Notes: generated by a model not told the origin, from the sequence alone. 64,000 nt of DNA from Anadara kagoshimensis (GCA_021292105.1 CM037862.1:4882895-4946894), one strand, 5' to 3'; counted from the stretch's first letter, positions 13,767-27,111 are shown. A program made the numbers and translations.

Positions 13767-13900
13767 GTGGCGGGATGTAAGTAGCTAAACAGGAGGTGTT
13801 TACCCTTCTAGAGCACCCTTACTTGTCATTTCCAAAGTTTTTTTTTTTATTTTGCTTCTGAATTGTGATTCAGACATGGATTAGTATGTTTGGTTTTTTA
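13767..13900 (+). mobile_element. Retroelement 3'-tail fragment
   Basis: Tail motifs taaacaggaggtgtttaccc, attgtgattcagacatgg and attagtatgtttgg, with no RT coding part. Confidence 0.65.
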
Positions 13901-14423
13901 TGCTCACCATTTCAATCCATTTATATTGTTTCTTCAGTTTTGCTACGTTTAAGAACAAAATACTTTTTGAGGGGTAACAACATCAAAATTTGAAAATATG
14001 TTGATTTAAAATTATTTAAAAAACAGAACAAAAAACAAACGAATTCCTTGGCTTACTCTATAGAAAGGATTTCAATATATATCTATACTTTTCATAAAGC
14101 AATACATATCAATTGTTTTGTACTTTAAATTTTATTCTATATTATTTCATTTGATTTATTCTATATTATTTCATTTTATTTTGTAAAATCATGATGGTGA
14201 TTATTTATCATTCTTAACATTCTTACTTTTCTATTATAATTTCAAACTTTCCCCCGTGCACTGTCTATTCATTTTCTTTTTTTCTGCATAATTTGATTTA
14301 TGATGTTCTGGATCTGAACTTAAAGATACGCAGGAAAGGTAAGTTACATTGGTTTCATGTTTTGCATACTAGTTACCTTAATTATGCTGTATTTATCTAA
14401 TAATTATTTAATTTTTATTTCAG

Positions 14424-15304
14424 CAAAACTGGAAGGAGAAGTTTTCTTCGCAAGTATCCCAGGGCTTTGTCGTGTTATAGGAAGTCTGTGTACCATATCA
14501 TGTGTAGGCTCTCTCATGACTCTCGCATGTATGAGTTTTAACCGATACGTACATATCTGCCATAACTCAGTGTATATCAAGATATTTACAAAAGAGGGAT
14601 GCGTTGCCATGTGTCTGTCATTTTATTCTATCGGAGCTATCTTAGTCATGTTAAATATGGCAGGTATAGGTGACCATAGTTATGATCGTAAAAGTATGGA
14701 ATGCATTTGGGACAGAATGGCAACATATCCGTATACAATAATATTTTCAATCTGCCTTGTATGGATACCAATATTGGTAACTGGATTTTCGTATAGCCGA
14801 CTATACAGATACGTTCAAAGAAGCAAACAGAGAGTTCAGGAACATAATTTAAACCCAATGCCTGTTAAAAGACCGAACTTACGTAAATCATTCAACCTAG
14901 CGAAAACATTGTTTGTTATATACGCAGTGTTTTCTATATGTTGGATCCCATATGCACTGTTATTGGTGTTAGATAAAGAAGACACGTATAGTCATGTCGT
15001 ACATCTTTATATAACTATGTTTGCTCACTTACATCCATCAATCAATTGGCTTGTTTATTACATAACAAACAAAAAGTTCTCACGTGCCTTTAACACAATT
15101 TTGCCTTTAAAGAAATGTTTTGGTGGTTATGCTTTACAAGGGGACACCACAACTACGCCAGATCCACAAAACTGTCAAGCAACACAACCACTCCGATCAG
15201 CACTGCCACTACCGTCGATACAGCCTTCGCCGTCAGTACAAAGATTCTCATCACGACCAGTTTCTCCATCATCAAACCAACTGCTAACGTCACATCATCA
15301 ATAA
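14424..15304 (+). CDS. Melatonin-receptor-like class A GPCR, terminal exon (TM3 to C-terminus)
   Basis: Terminal exon of a rhodopsin-family receptor, about 293 residues to a TAA stop. It follows a good acceptor (tttatttcag) and starts with two bases that finish a split codon. An open frame runs back to an ATG at 14357, but that part reads as intron. Visible features are the TM3 cysteine (CRVIGS), NRY instead of DRY followed by VHICH, TM4, a second extracellular loop with YDRKSMECIW, TM5, a basic third loop, TM6 with FSICWIPYALL, and TM7 with NWLVYY where NPxxY is usual. NRY followed by ICH and the loop-2 pattern are typical of melatonin receptors and their invertebrate relatives. The Cys-to-NRY spacing (24 residues) fits. 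The tail is rich in Thr, Pro and Ser. TM1 and TM2 must lie in upstream exons that I could not find. The ligand is unknown. Confidence 0.85.
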
Positions 15305-15367
15305 CTTTTACCATAATGGGAAAAGGGTATAGACATCAAAACACAAGGACTGCAGTCGTAAACCTTT

Positions 15368-15370
<3 letters not shown>

Positions 15371-15452
<82 letters not shown>
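15371..15452. repeat. (TA)n microsatellite
   Basis: Near-perfect TA repeat of about 80 bp, roughly 65 bp after the GPCR stop and so probably in its 3' UTR. Confidence 0.9.
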
Positions 15453-15456
<4 letters not shown>

Positions 15457-15519
15457 GAGTACTATAAGCAGTTATATACTATTAGGACTTATAATTTGAA
15501 TTCAAATTGAATGATAGTC

Positions 15520-17290
15520 AAATTTCGAGGACAAGAATTAATTTTAATAACAAGTTCAGCTTCTAGCGACTATCATTTACCGACAATTATCTTTTTAAAA
15601 TACAAACTACATTGCTCTAAACAAATTAAGCTGGCTAAATTGTTATTGTAATTAACTGTGTCTGTATCACTAACGGGTTTCCGTGGTAAAATAAATAAAT
15701 ATTACGAGGAGAAAATTCAAAGAAAACAGAAAACAAAACATCAGAAATGAAATGTAAACACCTGTGTTTCATATAGTTAATTACATATTATACCATTGTT
15801 AATTTATAGCAGTAGACGGCCGTTTCAGAATATATTATCAGTAATCCTTTTTTTAAGAGGTTGAAAAATATATAAAAAAAATATTTATTATATTAACGAG
15901 TAAAAAACAGGTCTGAATAGTTTACACTGGCATGTTTCGTGCCAAACATTAATGTTTATTTCATTGGATTTTTCTTATATTTCTTGTTTTATGAAATATT
16001 GTTAGATACAGTATATGGTATCGGTATTTATCTTTATTGCTTGTAGTCTTATTTCACTTGGTTTTGTTCTGTGTGTTCATGATTGTCTTGAAAATTGTTA
16101 AAAATGTGTCATTCAAATACAAATGGTTTTTATTGATTATTTAATGCCAAAGAAATAACGTCGTCTACATTCTAAACCACCGTATTTCCGAAAACTCGAA
16201 TTCTTTTATTCAGCGTTTTGTTACTGAAAAAACTAATAAATGGACCATGAAATCCCTGTATTGAGTATCCAATCATATGTCAAAAACGTCGAGAGAAAAA
16301 ATGAAGTTGTGTGGTTTTAAATGAAAATATTTAAAATCTGGATTGCTTTTACGGGATATTAGCCGTTAAAATCGCCGTATGTGAAGGATATTAAAAAGAG
16401 TCCTAATGATGTATCGATTGGTGATTTTGCTTCATTTTTCTTATATTGCCCGTCAGATAGAAATTGTGTAGTTTTGTAGGAAATAGGTGAACTAAGACGC
16501 ATTCCTAACAACGAGAATTTTAAGAATTATGTGTTTACATAGATGATTAAATGAAATTTTTCATTGTATGTATGTCATAATTTTGATGTTGAAATATACA
16601 TGTTTGCAAAATCATTTGTTGTTTTGCTTTCATTTATTAGACATATGGCAAACCATGTTAAATCATGGTATTCTCATTCCATCCTACTGCGGTGTTTAAA
16701 GCTTTGTCATTGGTCAAACAAAATGTTGGAGTGGAATGAATTCAATGGGCTATATGCTCCATTTCTCTCACTTTTATCGAAGCGGTCAGTTCTTGGATAG
16801 TGAGGGATACTTGGGTACTTGAAGAAATCAATCGACTTGCAGCATGCTAGGCGACGAATTCCTTCAAAATAGGATTGTCTTTTTGTCGTAGGCTGTCAGT
16901 ATAAAACAGTATTTAGTAAATTACATCAAGTTAAGTATTGACTGAACCTTAGTGTCCACATGGGGTTAAATAACAGTGGACTATATTTGTGATAACGGGT
17001 ATGTCGGTTTTCTTTATCATTCAAGAAGTGACTAATCGGCTTGATATAAATTTAATAATCGTGATGGGTTCGTAATACACCATTCTAGCTAACCACCCTG
17101 CAAAATAGGCATCGATGTAATGCGTACAGTAGAACATAGCTAACTGAACAACTTGAAGTCGACTTTGCATCTACGCTCTTATCTCACACTATTTCGAATT
17201 GTCGAACATCCCATAAAGTCGAGGACAAAGTCCAAATTATATGAACTTGTAGTTCCTGCAAATGGATGATAAAATCACCGTCTTCGATTC
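15520..17290. other. Non-coding stretch downstream of the GPCR
   Basis: AT-rich. An AATAAATAAAT cluster near 15690 could serve as polyadenylation signal for the GPCR transcript. No further exon is recognised. Confidence 0.4.
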
Positions 17291-17296
17291 CATTTA

Positions 17297-17565
17297 AGTC
17301 AAAAACAAACAGACTAATCCATGTCCGGGTCATAATCCAGAAGAAAAGTAAAAAAAACTTGTAACTGACAAGCTAGGCTAGACACGTGAACTTCCACCGG
17401 GTTCTTCGAAGGGTTTAGCACTTCCTGTTTAGCTAGCTACACCCGCAAAATGTGTAATCAAAATTCAGTGAAAGGAACGTGGAAGTATGGGATGTCAAAT
17501 ATATCCAGGGCAATCTTGGACACAGAGACAACAAACTTATCAACAATACTGCGATAAGCGCCTTA
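17297..17565 (-). mobile_element. Inverted retroelement 3' end
   Basis: Reverse complement of the tail (aaacaaacagactaatccatg, gtttagctagctacacc) followed by the end of the RT-derived frame (gacacagagacaacaaactt; atcaacaatactg). Confidence 0.65.
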
Positions 17566-20500
17566 AAACTGTTAAAGATTAGTTAGAAAATATGATGATA
17601 ATATTATTTGTAAATATTTCCCGGATATTAATCCGCTTAGTAAGTGAGAATACCTTAGTGTGTAAGTCGGTAAGATTAAGGATGTTGTTCGGATATTGAA
17701 GAAAGTATTTAAAATAATAACCGTTATATCCCTTGCAGGATATGATACAGAAAATTACAAAAAATATCGATATTATTATGTCGAGTTATTTAAGAAAAAT
17801 CAACACCAATCCTTGGTTTTGTCGAATAGTAGAGACATAGTAATTCGAATGAGGATGAATATATCACAGTGCGGTTTTATACCTACTATTTGTTTGTAAA
17901 AAGGTTAAGTTAATACAATTCGGTTGTTGAAATAACTTCCATATAAATCAATCGGTTTACATTTTATAAATGAAAATAACGTCACAAATCTTTTGCAACA
18001 TATAGCATGACTTCAACATATAAACCAAAACAACGCTTGTTTTATTCAGGTTATATGTATTAGCCACACTAGCCACAAGTAAAGTCAAACAAGTAAAAAC
18101 AATAGCTAATTAGAGGTAAAAGGCATGCCATTAAAGACCTTCAAGTTAATATTCAAAATTCATGACATCTTTGTTAAAACCAAATCAATAATATTAACTT
18201 ATTAGTGGTAAAAGGTATGACATTAAGGGCCCTCAACTTAATATTCTAGATTAATAATATCTTAATGGGAACCGAAATGTTATTAATAACGTTTATTTCA
18301 AAAGAGACATTAGCTTCTATAAGCACGCGTTGAAAGCAGAATAAGAAAATATTATTGGTTTTAGAGAGACTTTAATAAAATATCTGTCTTGTTTCTTTGG
18401 CAACAAACTTTGAAACTGCGATTTTTACCACCATAAAATAAAATAAAATTTAGAATCGTAAAGTGATCTGTCGATTAACTGGGAGAGTCTTCTACAGGAA
18501 AGGATTTTTTAAATGGACATTCAAATGAAATGACAATAAAGTAATGTCAAAGTTATGTAAAGGCATTATAAAGATGCTGTATGTGCATATCAAAAATATT
18601 TGAAGAAATTTCTCTTCAGAAAACTATTTTTATTTACTAAAAATGTTTCTCAAATGGAATAATCGATAAAAGATTCAGTTTTCGATCAAGTGAACTGTGA
18701 GTGGTAAAACAAATAATGGATTAAATGATAAAACTATTGCAAAAACTATTAAAATTAATTACTAAATATTTAACAAGCACTTTTGAAGAATAATATACCA
18801 ATTTATAAGACTCAATCTATTCTGTAATGAAAATACTTAAATATTAAGAAATGGCGCAAAATCTTACTTTTGGTGAATTATATTTAAAATTTATTTAATT
18901 TTCATGGAAAGTCCATACCGTGGTTCTAACTATGTTTTCCGAAATGATTTGACGTAGAAAAAAATGCTATATATGTTTTGAAACAGTTACTTTGTTCTCA
19001 GTCTTTGAAAACATTTTGCAAAAGCACAAACAATTTTGGCGCCCGAAATATATAAAGAAAGAAAACTGTGTCATTTTGCAGTAAATTTTGATCTATTGGT
19101 GTGCAACGTGTGAGTTAACTATGAAACATTATTGGTAAAACATGTTAAGATTTGTTATTGTCGACAAACATATGCGTTTGAACAACATTTATAAGAACCT
19201 CGAAACTTCTTCATTGGACATGTATGCACTAGTATATATACAGGAAAGAACCCAGACGCTCATCAGAAGGTTTAGTCTTTTCATTGTATTTTAAAAAACA
19301 ACTAAACCCCTTGAATTGAAACAACTAAACAGACGTTTCTGAATAAAATTCTTCACCAGTAGTTCTCGCGCGATATTTTGCCAATCGAAATAAGATGTTG
19401 AAATGAGAAAAAAACAAAAGAGCCGAAATTTATTTTACCAAATCAAACTTAAGCAACAGTTCGATCATTTAAGCAGAGCTTAGTTTTTTAGGAATGTTGA
19501 ACTTACGACGCAAATAATTTTGATTCAAAAGATTCTGATAAACTAAAACCATTTGCTGAATTTAGTGTCCTTTTACATTCAGTTGTGACAGATTGTTTTT
19601 ACAAAAGAGCATGCGTTCTGTTGTATCAAGTTTAATTTCCGCACTGGGAATATGTGTTTCTATTTTTTCCTTTTTTTAAATTGTTTGGTATGATTGAGCA
19701 GAAGATAACGTGACTTGTAATTGTAGATAAAGCAGTGTCAGTATACCCAGACTACTTGTCATTAAAGATCAACAGACATGTTAATATAACACCCCTTAAT
19801 GAAGTTCTGAGTGCAAGTGAACTAAACAAGCAAACGTATGGTAAACAATTATTCGTGACAACAACTTAATTTTGCAAAACTTAATTACTTTGTTTCTAAA
19901 CCAATTTTAACCAATGACAACTTCGAAGTAAGTTTTCATAAAATCAAAGAGATTCTGAAATGGCATACAGCATGGCCGTTTTAATTTTCTTTAAAGCTAG
20001 CAAGATTATTCATTAAGATTCAAATGTCATCAAGATTCAAATGTTCCGAAAATCATATATCTTTGTTGAGTGACAATAATGAGATTTAGGCTTGTAACGT
20101 AATCAAAAGAAATACTAATAAAAATCAGTATAAACTATGCCATAGCTAAATCAATTAATCATTTGAAGAATTAGACACATTAATCTAGCCAAATTAGTTT
20201 TTTCTTATTTTTGAGTAAAATGTGACAGCGTTTATTCTCGCCCACGTGGCTGACTATGCGACCCTTTAATAATTACTTAGACGCTTAATGAAGTACATTA
20301 ATGAAGTAGCCGTAAGGTAAGCAGAATAATTGGTAGGGAAGTGTCACGAAGATTCGTATCAATCAAGATTACACAAACAAGGAAAAAGGGAAAATGTAAG
20401 CAAAGTTCACCTGCCTGCAATTACTGATGAAGAAATAAGTGCTGTTTTAGTTCGTGACAAAAACTTAAAAAAGACAGTTTTTTGTTTTTGTATGGTGTTT

Positions 20501-20840
20501 TGAATTTACATTTACTAGTAAGATGGGAACTAAAGATATAAAAAAATTATTGACTCGATTGGAAAATACTGAATTACGGAAACATACAAAGCGCGAACTT
20601 AAAAGTACTTATCTTTTAGGGAAGTTATATAAATGTTTTACAAAGATAAATCAGCCAGGTTGCGCATTGAGATGGTGAAAGTGATAAAAGACTTTTAATA
20701 AATCAGTCGTTCTGAAAAATCTTTCAATACAATGGTATGGAACCAACTAGTACACGTCATCAATCCAAATGTCGAATAGGACCAGAGGATATTACAAAAT
20801 AATTATTATGTAAAAGAAAACTTTATAATGAAAGAAACAT
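17566..20840. other. Non-coding AT-rich stretch
   Basis: No coding exon found. One diverged direct duplication of about 80 bp is visible (18106-18180 and 18200-18275; shared words aggtaaaaggcatgcc / ggtaaaaggtatgac and aatattcaaa / aatattctag). Confidence 0.45.
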
Positions 20841-20844
20841 CAAA

Positions 20845-21400
20845 CTATGAGGCGTCTCATATATGCAGAATAATTTAAAATAGAGACATCATACTTATCA
20901 ATATATTGTAATGGCGGCCATGAAACTTTTTGAGGGACCTGATAACCATAGGCTTGCAGTACCTCTTAACAATTTATTTGTTAGCAAGTTGCTTCGTTGT
21001 ACAAAGTCCCCATAGTAAGAATAAGTTCTAAAATAGCATATAATTTGTGAAACAAATACACCATAAACAGAAGAAGAATGGATTTTGCTGCATGGATAGG
21101 AAAGTTAACAGCGGAAAATTTCAGTCATCACGTTTGTCATAGGGCTTCAACTGTAGCCTCCGTGGGTGTTATAATTGAGGTATAAGTCCAAAGATGAACA
21201 ACAGAATATGTTCAATCGTTTATTTCAAGAACAAAAAAGTAAATGCCATTCGCAAATTCACATAATTCATTACAATTGAGTATTAGAACGCCATCTATAT
21301 ATCCGTATGTGGGGATGAATTGTGGTGCGACAGTCTTCTCTCCAGATTTTACAAGTGTCTGCATAAATCCTACTTAATACGAATAAAGAATCAAATCAGC
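20845..21400 (-). mobile_element. Inverted, decayed RT-containing retroelement copy
   Basis: Reverse complement of the RT-to-tail region: acaaagtccc, caaataaaca-type words and the tctccagattttacaagt block match 5900-6350 read backwards. Many stops. This copy keeps the RT part but lacks the 3' tail. Confidence 0.65.
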
Positions 21401-22715
21401 AAGAATATAACATTACCAAACACAAGAAATATGTTGTCCATCAAAATCTAACATTATGTTGATAGTATCTTTAGCTTAGTTTTGTTTGCAGTATGCATGG
21501 TGCTTGACAAAATAATCAGAATCGCTATTCAGCACTAAATGTTTTTAAAAATTTATCTGCAGTTGACGTTTTTCATGATAGACAAATTCTTGCTTTTACT
21601 TGAAAAACAAAGTTTAATGTTCCGTCTTCTTTTAAATATATGGAATTGATCTAAATTTTACTTTTGTTTCTGTATGTACATGTATAAAGGAGTTGGTGTG
21701 CTCAATATGTGCATGGCGTTTCGTTGTTTTAGTGGTTGTATTGGCTATTGCTGATGTCAAGTACGCGTTTTCAAGCACGAATTACTTTCTAATATTCTTA
21801 TATTGTAATATCGAATATTCAATCAGAATTTAATGCCATCTGATATTACAAATTATTTATGCACAATAAGATCAGACAAATGACCAATAATATGAGGTTA
21901 ATCAGGTGTTAATGTTCAGATACTGATCTAACGCTACAAGTTAATTGTTGAGTGACGTAGAGAAGAGTTATGGTGTCTTAAAACTCGGGGTAAAATTATA
22001 CTGCTCAAGATCATCACTAATAATACAGGGGCACGAATGACGACAAAATATACGATTGTCGGCAATCTTGTAGTAGAGTATTGGATGCTTGTCAAAAGAT
22101 GTCGGCGAAAACACTTTTTATCAGGAAGTGATGTTTAAGCAACGGAAGACAAAAAAGAATAACGTGGCGAATAATTGACGGTTATTGTCTGAGTTGAGTG
22201 TAAGTGATCATTAAGGCTTCAACAATTCAGTTATATAGACGTAATATAGAAGATACTTTGTGACAAGTAATTGTTCTTTTCCTTCTTTAACGTGTTTTGA
22301 AGCACGGAGTCGTTCATCTCAGGTCATCAAATGCCAATTAAACAATAAAAAGTATACTTTTTTAAGATAGACCGAACTTCCTTGAAAAAAAATAAGAAAA
22401 AGAAAATTGGAGATGTAGAAAACATATAAACCTTGTCGTCATGAACAATGTGAGTGTATTTTTTTCAGTCATAAAAAGAACCAGTAGCTTGTGACAGACT
22501 TCAACAGAAATGTATGTCTTTTACTGGTTTTTAATTACGCAAGTCTATTCAACTAAAGAAATTAAATGGGCCCCAGTTTTTAGTGAACGATTAACATGGA
22601 AACATCAATCAACTTAACGCTTTGTCATTACAAAATCGCTAAGTTTAAAACAGAATGCTTGAGTATGATGGGATTTAATGTACCAAAGATACCATCAACA
22701 AATGATGGAGGTTTT
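21401..22715. other. Non-coding stretch
   Basis: Nothing recognisable: no exon-like frame and no clear repeat. Confidence 0.4.
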
Positions 22716-22719
22716 AATT

Positions 22720-23525
22720 CGATAAACAACATGATGGATGTGCTTGGTTAATTTGATATTCCAACGGGCAATCGATGTGCCAGTGAGAACGGGCTGTGCA
22801 CAATTGCTGGGTTATTTGGGGGTTTTTTTTGTATGTTTTCGGAGTTTGTTATGGACCTTTGAATCTAGAGGAAGAGCTGTCGCCAGATCGTTCGACTCTA
22901 CATGCAGATATATAGATGACGTTCTATCTATTGACAATCCTAGATTTGAAGATTGTTTGGATGTCATCAATCGAAGTGGGTTTACAATGAGAAATACAAC
23001 TGATTCTTCAGGTTATGTTCCGTATTTGAATTTGTACCGCCTCAGCTGGCTGTGGCGTTGGCGCGAGCTACATTTTTGACTGTGTGGTATGTGTGGTAGC
23101 TTCGTTTTCTGTTGTCAGCTTTCCTTTGTTGTGCAGCGATTTACCTGCTTCTCTTGCTGGAGATGTATTTGTTTTACAATTGATATGCTATGGTAAAGCA
23201 TGTTTCCACTGTGGGAGATTTGTGCAGCGAGACAAGCTACTTGCAAATCAAATAAATCATTCACGCAAGAGTTTTGCAAGCCCCGGCTAATCAAGGCCCT
23301 CTAAAAATTTTATGACTGCCATCAAAATATTGTTAAGTATGCTTTCTCTGTATCCAACATTACCCACTTGGCGGGTGTAGCTAGCTCAACAAGATGCGCT
23401 TACCCTTCCGAAGCACCCGACCTCACTTCCTTGATAAAATTTCATTTATTAAACCTAATATCTTCAAAGTTTTTACTTTGCTTTGGGATCATGGTTTAGA
23501 CATTGATGGGTATGTATGTTTTGAT
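22720..23525 (+). mobile_element. Retroelement pseudogene copy with RYIDDVL motif and full 3' tail
   Basis: An open stretch reads RYIDDVLSIDN (about 22897-22929), then DTTDS-like residues (here NTTDSSG) and YLNLY. Later frames match the segment around RLLANK and the end of the RT-derived frame. The tail gtgtagctagctcaac and acattgatgggtatgtatg closes the copy. Frameshifts and stops make it inactive. Confidence 0.75.
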
Positions 23526-23964
23526 ACGCTTAATTTTCAACACTTATGTCATAATAAATGTTAATATGCAATGATCAAATATTCTTTCATCAGTATAAAT
23601 TAAAGTATAATTAGGCTTCGAACACCTTGGTCCAACATGTTTGTATTGCAGCTATGGGGCTATTATATACATTTTTGCATTGTAAAATTACCTCAGCATT
23701 TAAAAATATGCATTTATTGAAAAATAAGGAATTGATACTATAAGAAAGTTATCTTTAATTAATTTGTCATTAACAGTTGCAACCAAAATTAAAAATATTG
23801 ATCAGTAAGGGTTCCACTATGGTGTTAGACATTACGCATTCGTAGTTACATCAATCCTTTATCCTTAATTTTAAAAAATTCAAAATATCTTATTCTCCAT
23901 CGCCAAGAAATACGGATTGGTGCAGAAGCAGACGATGAATAATTCGCAGCGAAACCAATACATG
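23526..23964. other. Non-coding stretch
   Basis: AT-rich; I see nothing in it. Confidence 0.4.
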
Positions 23965-25808
23965 TGCAGAACAGGTTGTCGAAAGTTTAACATTCAGCTT
24001 TTGAATTGGCAGCTCATCTTGGTCCTCGTTAGCTACCTGTATATCTCGGCAGCTTTAAGGTAGCTGTTATCTATCTCTCGGCAGCTTTTAGGCAGCTGTT
24101 ATCTATCTCTCGGCAGATTTCAAGGCAGCTGTTATCTATCTCTCGACAGCTTTTAGGCAGTTGTTATCTATCTCTTGGCAGATTTTAGGCAGTTGTTATC
24201 TATCTCTTGGCAGATTTTAGGCAGTTGTTATCTATCTCTCGGCAGATTTTCGACAGCTGTTTTCTATCTCTCGGCAGATTTTCGACAGCTGTTTTCTATC
24301 TCTCGACAGCTTTTAGGCAGTTGTTATCTATCTCTTGGCAGATTTTAGGTAGCTGTTATCTATCTCTCGACAGCTTTTAGGCAGTTGTTATCTATCTCTT
24401 GGCAGCTTTTAGGCACCTGTTATCTATCTCTCGGCAGCTTTTAAGGCAGTTGTTATCTATCTCTCGGCAGCTTTTAAGGCAGTTGTTATCTATCTCTTGG
24501 CAGATTTTAGGCAGTTGTTATCTATCTCTCGACAGCTTTTAGGCAGTTGTTTTCTATCTCTCGACAGCTTTTAGGCAGTTGTTATATCTCTTGGCAGATT
24601 TTAGGCAGTTGTTATCTATCTCTCGGCAGATTTTCGACAGCTGTTATCTATCTCTCGGCAGATTTTCGACAGCTGTTTTCTATCTCTCGACAGCTTTTAG
24701 GCAGTTGTTATCTATCTCTTGGCAGATTTTAGGCAGCTGTTATCTATCTCTCGACAGCTTTTAGGCAGTTGTTTTCTATCTCTCGACAGCTTTTAGGCAG
24801 TTGTTATCTATCTCTTGGCAGATTTTAGGCAGTTGTTATCTATCTCTCGGCAGATTTTCGACAGCTGTTATCTATCTCTCGGCAGATTTTCGACAGCTGT
24901 TTTCTATCTCTCGACAGCTTTTAGGCAGTTGTTATCTATCTCTTGGCAGATTTTAGGCAGCTGTTATCTATCTCTCGGCAGTTTTTAGGCAGCTGTTATC
25001 TATCTCTCGGCAGTTTTTTGGCAGCTGTTATCTATCTCTCGGCAGTTTTCTGGCAGCTGTTATCTATCTCTCGACAGATTTTAGGCAGCTGTTATCTATC
25101 TCTCGGCAGTTTTTTGGCAGCTGTTATCTATCTCTCGACAGATTTTAGGCAGCTGTTATCTATCTCTCGGCAGCTTTAGGCAGCTGTTATCTATCTCTCG
25201 GCAGCTTTTAGGTAGCTGTTATCTATCTCTCGGCAGCTTTTAGGTAGCTGTTATCTATCTCTCGGCAGCTTTTAGGCAGCTGTTATCTATCTCTCGGCAG
25301 GTTTTAGGCAGCTGTTATCTATCTCTCGGCAGGTTTTAGGCAGCTGTTATCTATCTCTCGGCAGATTTTAGGTAGCTGTTATCTATCTCTCGGCAGATTT
25401 TAGGTAGCTGTTATCTATCTCTCGACAGATTTTAGGCAGCTGTTATCTATCTCTCGGCAGATTTTAGGCAGCTGTTATCTATCTCTCGGCAGGTTTTAGG
25501 CAGCTGTTATCTATCTCTCGGCAGGTTTTAGGCAGCTGTTATCTATCTCTCGGCAGATTTTAGGTAGCTGTTATCTATCTCTCGGCAGATTTTAGGTAGC
25601 TGTTATCTATCTCTCGACAGATTTTAGGCAGCTGTTATCTATCTCTCGGCAGATTTTAGGCAGCTGTTATCTATCTTTCGGCAGCTTTTAGGCAGTAGTT
25701 ATCTATCTCTCGGCAGATTTTCGACCACTAGCTATCAATGTCTCTGTTACTAGGCTTCGTTTCCTTTTCGCTAGCTTAGTGTTAAACATTCGACAGGTCT
25801 GCGCTGTA
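23965..25808. mobile_element. Foldback element carrying a 32-bp minisatellite
   Basis: The minisatellite at 24030-25730 is bracketed by an imperfect inverted repeat. The left arm contains ggttgtcgaaagtttaacatt (23974-23994). The right arm, reverse-complemented, reads cctgtcgaatgtttaacac (about 25780-25798). The same arm recurs without a minisatellite at 28768-28868, 40005-40095 and 42523-42685. An internal word of the 42.5-kb copy (ctcgttagctatatctcgg) resembles the minisatellite unit, so the array probably grew from the element's own interior. Bivalve elements with internal tandem repeats (the Pearl group) are a known comparison; membership is not shown. Confidence 0.6.
24030..25730. repeat. 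32-bp minisatellite, about 53 copies
   Basis: Unit approximately ttatctatctctcggcag + attttaggcagctg; the spacing measured between successive ctcggcag words is 32 bp. Variants differ at a few positions (ggcag/gacag, attttagg/attttcga, ctttt/attttt) and follow one another in higher-order runs. Because 32 is not a multiple of 3, several short frames stay open by chance and are not genes. Confidence 0.9.
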
Positions 25809-25876
25809 TGTCGTCTGCTTCGTTGCAGGACATAAACTATTAAAAATAACACAATATAACACAATTTTTTGTGAGG

Positions 25877-25882
25877 TTTATT
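25877..25882 (-). terminator. Polyadenylation signal for the first fasciclin gene
   Basis: AATAAA on the minus strand, about 196 bases after the TAA stop at 26078. The position suits a short 3' UTR. Confidence 0.5.
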
Positions 25883-26077
25883 CAATTTCGAAAATCATTA
25901 AGTTATAAAAATAACAAAAATACAAAAAAGCAATATAATATAGTTTATCAATAGTTAAGAGATTCGAAGTTCCTGCAAAGTGTTTATAAAATATTATATG
26001 AACTTCAAGAAATGGAATTCTTCAGATAACATTATACAAAAGGAGACTTTATATCTTTAGATTGAGAACATAATGAA

Positions 26078-26256
26078 TTATCGTAATCGAAGTGCATTAA
26101 GGGAATTCTCTTTGCCAGTAACAATTTTGAAGTTTTTAAGCTGATCAATTGAATCCATCTTTGGTGGTAACAGAACCTTGTCGATGACATGTATGACGCC
26201 ATTGCTGGTATTCAGATCTGCGAATAAGACTTTAGCTTTGTTTACCATTACGCCTT
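26078..26256 (-). CDS. FAS1 gene A exon 6 (terminal)
   Basis: Acceptor ctgttttcag; ends in TAA. 179 bases, identical in length to gene B exon 6. It encodes NGVIHVID and a short polar C-terminus. Confidence 0.9.
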
Positions 26257-27064
26257 CTGAAAACAGAATGAAAACAATCATGAAACATGACATTTCTCTA
26301 TGTTGAAGATGTCTATCAACAAAGCAGATGATTTACCCTAGCGTGGACATAAGGGTTACCGTATTACTAGTGTCTGTGTGTGTAGTTAGTATCTTTGTAG
26401 AACGCTTTACAGGTGTCTAGCCTAACTTGTCAGTTTCAAAGTTTCCAATGTTCTTCTGAATTGTGATTCGGGCATGGATTAATATGTTTGTTTTTGATTC
26501 ATGCTAGTAGTGTGTCGCCCTGTTCAGGGTCCAAGAGTCATTTACTTACTGGAGTTTACAGAGATTTTGACGGACTTTCCATTCAATGTAGCTACATCAC
26601 CGTTGGATAAGCCTGCACTAAAATACGCATCTGGAACCACGTGGTATTTCAATATATCTGAAATAAAAATAAAACTGAAGATACATGCATGTGTAAATAC
26701 ATCACACGTCTTGTTTTAGTTTCTATTCAAAATATGCTCACATCAAATGTCTCGTACCTGAATCATTATATACCAAGAGAGACAAGGAGATAATTTAATA
26801 GTCGGGTAATTAACCTTTCATATAATGGACTAAATAATTAAGTAAGAATGTTATAAAAAATTTTGGTGGATCAGATCCCCTACTAATTATAACCAACCGG
26901 TTGTATACACCACTAGATAACTCCCCTATATTACAAATATGTATGAACAACGTTTTATATAAGCTATCCAATAAACTTTAAATTAAACACTATCGCAATG
27001 ATAAATTTCCTTTGTAAAGCCCTTAGTTTCAAAATGTTGCAGTATCAAGAATCTTACTTTTATA

Positions 27065-27111
<47 letters not shown>

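Noticed and set aside
14300..14347. Possible short exon ending in GGAAAG|gtaagt just upstream of the GPCR exon
   Set aside because: The phase fits, but the joined sequence would jump from a basic stretch to TM3 and leave no room for TM2, and the intron would be only about 80 bases. Not accepted as part of the receptor.
24547..25179. Several 60-80 codon frames reading SISRQ / LGSCYLSL repeats
   Set aside because: They are products of the 32-bp minisatellite in shifting frames.
24030..25730. CRISPR-like array
   Set aside because: Units are contiguous without unique spacers, and the genome is eukaryotic.
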